NCBI GenBank assembly: GCA_012961745.1 | Contig: DTYT01000120.1 | Coordinates: forward strand, 1-10,661 | Source: Kiritimatiellia bacterium | GTDB lineage: Bacteria; Verrucomicrobiota; Kiritimatiellia; B70-G9 | Reading direction: 5' to 3' | DNA length: 10,661 nt | In this document: positions 7,438 through 10,661 of the stretch, in pieces | Layout: each line of letters begins with the position of its first letter | How positions within the stretch are numbered: the stretch's first letter is position 1 | Program-made: the position numbers and the translations under genes | Notes under the pieces: model-generated | What the model was told of the DNA's origin: nothing | Database searches by the model: none | What the model saw: only the letters and a program-made list of their open reading frames with translations

Positions 7438-7466
7438 TTGACCGACGAGCTGGTGGTGCGTATATT
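7438..7466 (+). promoter_or_regulatory. Strong candidate sigma70-type promoter of the exosortase unit
   Basis: TTGACC (7438-7443, 5 of 6) and TATATT (7461-7466, 5 of 6) are separated by exactly 17 bases, within the 69-base gap before the exosortase gene. Transcription would start near 7473, giving a short leader with GGTGAG (7478-7483) five bases before the ATG at 7489. This suggests the exosortase and EpsI genes can be expressed apart from the upstream EPS genes. Confidence 0.6.
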
Positions 7467-7488
7467 GGCGCTGACGTGGTGAGCTATC

Positions 7489-8457
7489 ATGGATCATAGA
7501 ATTGGAGTCTGGCACGAGAGATTGGGCTTGACGGCGCTGGGGCGGCGGGAGGTCGTCCACGCCGCGCTGGTGGCGGTGATAGTGGCGTTGATCTTTTCGA
7601 TCTTCCACTTCCAGGGAAACACGACCGACGTGCGCGCTTTCGGACGGTCGGCTCTAGTATGGATGGTCCGGCGGTGGACCGAGTCTACCGGCGATTTTTC
7701 GCATGGCTGGCTGATCCCGTTCGTGAGTATGGCGGTGGTATGGTTGCGTCGCCGGGACTTGGCGGCGGTGCCCAAGAAGGTCAGCTGGGTGGGGACGGTG
7801 GTGGTGTGTGGTGCTCTGTTGCTGCACTGGCTCGGGGCCAAGTCGCAGCAAACGCGGTTGTCTCTGATGGGATTGATTCTATTGATCTGGGGAATACCAT
7901 TCTACCTTTTCGGGTGGGAATTGGCCAAGAGACTGATTTTCCCCTGCGCTTACCTGATCTACTGCATTCCTCTGAATTTCTTGGATAGTATCACTTTTCC
8001 TCTGCGGATCTTCATGGCCGCGGTGACTACGCTACTTTTGAACGGCATGGGGATTGCGGCAGAGCGGTCTGGTTCGGCGATATATTCTTTGGCGGGCGGG
8101 GGATTCAGTTTCGATGTGGCTGACCCGTGCAGCGGATTGCGCTCGTTGCTGGCGATGACGGCCCTGACAGCCGTATACGCTAACTTTACCCAGAAGACCC
8201 TTGTGAAAAAGTGGATCCTGTTTTTGGCAGCCATCCCCATCGCGGTGGCGGGCAACGTGGCGCGGGTTACCACGGTGGCACTGGTGGCGGAGGCTTTTGG
8301 TGAAAAGCCGGCCCTCGGGCTCTACCATGATTATTCGGGTTACGTGGTCTTCGCGGTGGGCATTCTCTTGATGGTCAGTGCCGGCTATTTATTGAACGTT
8401 GACTTCCGGGAGGCGTTTGAGCGATGGAAGCAGATGCATACCGGCCGTACTTCTTGA
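7489..8457 (+). CDS. Exosortase (EpsH/Xrt family transpeptidase)
   Basis: This 322-residue polytopic inner-membrane protein is predicted to cleave PEP-CTERM-type sorting signals and pass the substrate towards the cell surface. Eight or so hydrophobic segments run from about residue 24 to 303. The family triad is visible: Cys214 in ADPCSGLRSLL, Arg259 in GNVARVTTVAL, and His280 in LYHDYSGYVVF. Near the N-terminus TGDFSHGWLIPFVSMAVVW is another exosortase hallmark. The DPCSG context, rather than the more familiar EACSG, may mark a subtype, which I cannot name without models. It has a good ribosome binding site, its own promoter candidate, and overlaps the EpsI gene by 34 bases. No PEP-CTERM substrate is encoded in the window, so targets lie elsewhere. 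Confidence 0.93.
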   Translation: MDHRIGVWHERLGLTALGRREVVHAALVAVIVALIFSIFHFQGNTTDVRAFGRSALVWMVRRWTESTGDFSHGWLIPFVSMAVVWLRRRDLAAVPKKVSWVGTVVVCGALLLHWLGAKSQQTRLSLMGLILLIWGIPFYLFGWELAKRLIFPCAYLIYCIPLNFLDSITFPLRIFMAAVTTLLLNGMGIAAERSGSAIYSLAGGGFSFDVADPCSGLRSLLAMTALTAVYANFTQKTLVKKWILFLAAIPIAVAGNVARVTTVALVAEAFGEKPALGLYHDYSGYVVFAVGILLMVSAGYLLNVDFREAFERWKQMHTGRTS

Positions 8458-9176
8458 TAATCGGTTTGCTGGTGATTACTTCGCTGGCACTGGCGACCAC
8501 CGTGGATGTAAACTCGACGGATACCGCCGGGATCCGGATGGCGTTGCCGGACCATATCGCTGAGTGGCAGGGAGACGAGATACGTTATTGCCTCAACTCG
8601 GCCTGCCAGCGCATCTGGCTGGCCAGCCAGCTTACCAATATGGAGGTTTGTCCGGCATGCGGTGGGCCGCTGGACGGCATGTCATACGCGGAAAGGCGTC
8701 TTCTACCCCCGGATACGGTGATCCTTAAGAAGCGGTACACCAATCGGCGAGGAGAGTCCTTGGTGGTCTCCATTGTGCTGAGCGGCAAGGAGAGAGCTAG
8801 CATTCATCGTCCTCAGGTGTGCTTGGTTGGACAGGGAAGAGAGATCGTAAAGAGCCGGGTAGTGGAGGTTCCTTTGCAGGGACGTCGTCCTGTGAAAGTC
8901 ATGCTCCTGGATCTGTTGGTGCATCCGGGAAGGCTCGCCGGGCCGTCACAGCTGAGGGGCGAGTATTATGCCTACTGGTTCGTGGGCAGCGGCCGGGAGA
9001 CGCCGTTTCACCTTGAGCGGATGTTCTGGATGGCCTGGGACCGTGTTGTCCACAACCTGGCGCACCGGTGGGCCTACATCGCCGTGGCGGGAGATCGCAA
9101 CCTCTCGGATGATAAGCATGTAGAAAAGGTACGCCGACTTATTCACGATCTGTATCCTCATCTGACACGTACCTAG
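8424..9176 (+). CDS. epsI: Exosortase-associated EpsI-family protein with a four-cysteine (zinc-ribbon-like) insertion
   Basis: This 250-residue protein has one N-terminal membrane segment (about residues 9-25) and a domain predicted to be outside the cytoplasm. The EpsI (DUF3485) core is indicated by PDHIAEWQGDE at 42-52, VVSIVLSGKERASIHRPQVCLVGQG (in family terms the HxPxxC motif, H128 to C133) and YYAYWFVGSGRETPFH. EpsI proteins are found next to, or fused to, exosortases and their biochemical role is unsettled. The oddity is an insertion between the W-Q-G motif and the core, holding C56, C61, C76 and C79 (CX4C-X14-CX2C, ending CPACGG), which resembles a zinc ribbon. The start overlaps the exosortase end by 34 bases, with GGAGG about ten bases upstream, so the two are surely co-translated. 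The family call rests on motifs and context. Confidence 0.82.
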   Translation: MEADAYRPYFLIIGLLVITSLALATTVDVNSTDTAGIRMALPDHIAEWQGDEIRYCLNSACQRIWLASQLTNMEVCPACGGPLDGMSYAERRLLPPDTVILKKRYTNRRGESLVVSIVLSGKERASIHRPQVCLVGQGREIVKSRVVEVPLQGRRPVKVMLLDLLVHPGRLAGPSQLRGEYYAYWFVGSGRETPFHLERMFWMAWDRVVHNLAHRWAYIAVAGDRNLSDDKHVEKVRRLIHDLYPHLTRT

Positions 9177-9226
9177 ATCGCCCGCTTACCACATTATGCC
9201 GGCCCCTGGTGTCCGAATGAAATTAC

Positions 9227-9234
9227 GGAGGAGG
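9227..9234 (+). promoter_or_regulatory. Strong ribosome binding site of the UXS gene
   Basis: GGAGGAGG lies five bases before the ATG at 9240. It is the strongest Shine-Dalgarno match in the window and fixes the UXS start. The 63-base gap from epsI has no convincing promoter: a CTGACA at 9162-9167 has no matching -10 box at normal spacing. Confidence 0.7.
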
Positions 9235-9239
9235 TCAAA

Positions 9240-10202
9240 ATGCCGAAGACACGACCGGTATCCGTAGTGACCGGGGGGGCTGGATTTCTAGGATCGCACC
9301 TGTGCGACGCGCTGCTGGCCCGCGGCCACCGCGTGGTCTGCCTGGACAATCTGCTTACCGGGACGGTTGAGAATATCGAGCATCTTGCGGGAAGCGAATC
9401 ATTCCAGTTTATCAAACACGACGTGACCCAGTATATTTACGTACCCGGGCGGGTGGATTTCATTTTCCATTTCGCCTCACCGGCCAGTCCCGCGGACTAC
9501 CTGCAGTATCCAATACAAACACTCAAGGTGGGAGCCCTGGGGACCCATAAGGCTTTGGGTCTTGCACGTGCCAAGAACGCCCGATTTATCCTGGCCTCCA
9601 CTTCGGAAGTCTACGGGGATCCCCAAGTACATCCGCAACCGGAGTCCTACTGGGGAAACGTGAATCCTATCGGCCCACGGGGGGTCTACGATGAGGCCAA
9701 GCGTTTTGCGGAGGCCATGACCATGGCCTATCACCGCTATCATGGTCTAGACACGCGGATTGTGAGAATATTCAACACCTATGGTCCGCGCATGAGGTCC
9801 AATGACGGCCGGGTCGTGCCCACTTTCATCGTACAGGCGCTCAAGGGTCGGCCACTTACAGTATATGGAGACGGAACTCAGACGCGAAGTTTCTGCTACG
9901 TGAGCGACCTCGTCTCCGGAATCATATCTTTGGCGGAAAGCTCGTACCATGACCCGATTAATCTCGGTAATCCCCAGGAGCTCTCCATCCTGCAGTTCGC
10001 CGAGACGATTAGCAAGCTGTGCGGGCGGCCGGACCTGCCGATAGAGCACCGGCCCCTGCCGGTGGACGATCCCAAAGTGAGGCAGCCGGATATTTCCCTG
10101 GCGCGCGAGATACTGGGATGGGCGCCACAGGTCTCCCTGGAGAACGGACTGGCCGATACCATAGAATATTTCCGCAAGCTGGTCGCCAGCGGCAGAGTAT
10201 GA
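9240..10202 (+). CDS. uxs: UDP-glucuronate decarboxylase (UDP-xylose synthase, UXS)
   Basis: This 320-residue soluble extended SDR oxidises and decarboxylates UDP-glucuronate to UDP-xylose with bound NAD+. The signature blocks are almost textbook: TGGAGFLGSHLCDALL (NAD site, residues 11-18 for the core), CLDNLLTG, HDVTQYIYVPGRVDFIFHFASPASP region, STSEVYGDP (S120 to E123), YWGNVNPIGPRGVYDEAKR with the catalytic Y150 and K154, RIFNTYGPRM and TVYGDGTQTRSFCYVSDLV. Length fits bacterial cytosolic UXS (about 310-320). No membrane segment is present, unlike eukaryotic Golgi forms. It would supply UDP-xylose for the polysaccharide made by the neighbouring genes. UDP-glucose dehydrogenase, which makes its substrate, is not in the window. 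A 4-keto-pentose product is a less likely alternative. Confidence 0.95.
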   Translation: MPKTRPVSVVTGGAGFLGSHLCDALLARGHRVVCLDNLLTGTVENIEHLAGSESFQFIKHDVTQYIYVPGRVDFIFHFASPASPADYLQYPIQTLKVGALGTHKALGLARAKNARFILASTSEVYGDPQVHPQPESYWGNVNPIGPRGVYDEAKRFAEAMTMAYHRYHGLDTRIVRIFNTYGPRMRSNDGRVVPTFIVQALKGRPLTVYGDGTQTRSFCYVSDLVSGIISLAESSYHDPINLGNPQELSILQFAETISKLCGRPDLPIEHRPLPVDDPKVRQPDISLAREILGWAPQVSLENGLADTIEYFRKLVASGRV

Positions 10203-10219
10203 CACGCTTAGGGAAGCGC

Positions 10220-10247
10220 TTGCATCCGCGGGGGCATGTATTACAAT
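10220..10247 (+). promoter_or_regulatory. Weak candidate promoter for a leaderless FHA gene
   Basis: TTGCAT (10220-10225, 3 of 6) and TACAAT (10242-10247, 5 of 6) are 16 bases apart. The expected transcription start, six or seven bases after the -10 box, falls at or next to the ATG at 10254. Together with the absence of a ribosome binding site there, this suggests a leaderless transcript. Confidence 0.35.
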
Positions 10248-10253
10248 GCATGC

Positions 10254-10661
10254 ATGATGAGGCTTCGCTATAGCAAGGCTGACGGAACCCAAATGGAGTT
10301 CGAGCTCGGAGAACGGCCGGTGACCATTGGTCGGAGTCCGGAGGCCGACGTGGTCATCTTGGATGAGAAGGTGTCCCGTATTCACTGTGGAATCCGCTAT
10401 TGGGATGGTGATTTCTACATAAAGGATCTCAAGTCAAAAAATGGAACCTATGTCAACGACCGACGCATTGAGGTGGCCAAGCTGCAACCCGGCGATCGCA
10501 TCCGAGTAGGATCGGTAGTTATGGTATTCGAGCAGGAAGTCCAGCCCCGTCCTGAGGAGGCTTTGGAGGAAGTAGGACAGGAGATGGCCCAGGGGAAGGG
10601 TTACAGCACTATTCTCCGGGAGATTGTTCAATCTACCGATGATGGAAGTGGTGCTGCAGCA
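10254..10661 (+). CDS. FHA-domain protein, 3' end beyond the window
   Basis: At least 136 codons are open to the window edge with no stop, so the gene is partial. Residues 3-95 form a clear forkhead-associated domain, a phosphothreonine-binding module: TIGRSPEADVVI (G26, R27), VSRIHC (S41, R42, H44), KDLKSKNGTYVN (N63, G64) and LQPGDRIRVGS. These are the conserved phosphopeptide-contact positions. A glutamate-rich linker follows (PRPEEALEEVGQEM), so another domain probably lies downstream. Three in-frame ATGs exist (10236, 10254, 10257); none has a well-spaced ribosome binding site, and a stop at 10209 closes the frame upstream. The gene is likely a separate unit from the EPS genes. Partners would be Ser/Thr kinases not seen here. 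Confidence 0.85.
   Translation, partial: MMRLRYSKADGTQMEFELGERPVTIGRSPEADVVILDEKVSRIHCGIRYWDGDFYIKDLKSKNGTYVNDRRIEVAKLQPGDRIRVGSVVMVFEQEVQPRPEEALEEVGQEMAQGKGYSTILREIVQSTDDGSGAAA

Noticed and set aside
9747..10385. 212-codon minus-strand frame
   Set aside because: It is antisense to UXS and the FHA gene, both with strong family signatures.
1..10661. CRISPR arrays, insertion sequences, attachment sites
   Set aside because: I saw no spaced direct repeats, transposase or integrase motifs or terminal inverted repeats on reading both strands.

Overview
The window is part of an exopolysaccharide (EPS) and exosortase locus from a Gram-negative bacterium of moderately high GC content. The exosortase with an EpsI-type partner next to nucleotide-sugar and Wzy-type EPS genes is typical of Proteobacteria and of PVC-group and related environmental lineages. 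The exosortase active-site context (DPCSGLRS) and the nearby FHA gene make me lean, weakly, towards a PVC-type organism such as Verrucomicrobiota or Kiritimatiellota. No 16S rRNA, tRNA or other decisive marker is present.

Layout. On the minus strand, 7-1188 encodes a GT9 (heptosyltransferase-like) glycosyltransferase. A stretch of about 540 bases with no convincing gene follows, ending in a near-consensus sigma70 promoter (1717-1745). From it a tightly packed plus-strand series runs: RmlC-type 3,5-epimerase (1782-2357), extended SDR of the 'LSNDP' type (2354-3358), RmlD-type 4-ketoreductase (3340-4218) and a DUF1972/GT4 glycosyltransferase (4223-5335). Neighbouring genes overlap or are separated by only a few bases. 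A second promoter candidate (5364-5392) precedes a WbaP-type initiating sugar-phosphate transferase (5450-6859), followed by a GmhB-type HAD phosphatase (6895-7419). A third, strong promoter candidate (7438-7466) precedes the exosortase (7489-8457) and an overlapping EpsI-family gene with a four-cysteine insertion (8424-9176). UDP-glucuronate decarboxylase (9240-10202) has a very strong ribosome binding site. The window ends inside an FHA-domain gene (from 10254) that may have its own promoter and a leaderless start.

How the genes fit together. The WbaP-type enzyme would load the first hexose-1-phosphate onto undecaprenyl phosphate at the inner membrane. The DUF1972-type transferase is related to rhamnosyltransferases that add the second sugar. 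RmlC, the middle SDR and RmlD would make a 6-deoxy sugar donor (dTDP-L-rhamnose or a relative), and UXS would make UDP-xylose. The exosortase and EpsI would process and anchor PEP-CTERM-type proteins, a system known to co-occur with EPS loci. Missing from the window are RmlA, RmlB, the Wzx flippase, Wzy polymerase, Wzc-type co-polymerase, the outer-membrane exporter and any PEP-CTERM substrate. The most unusual feature is the putative zinc ribbon inside the EpsI-family protein.
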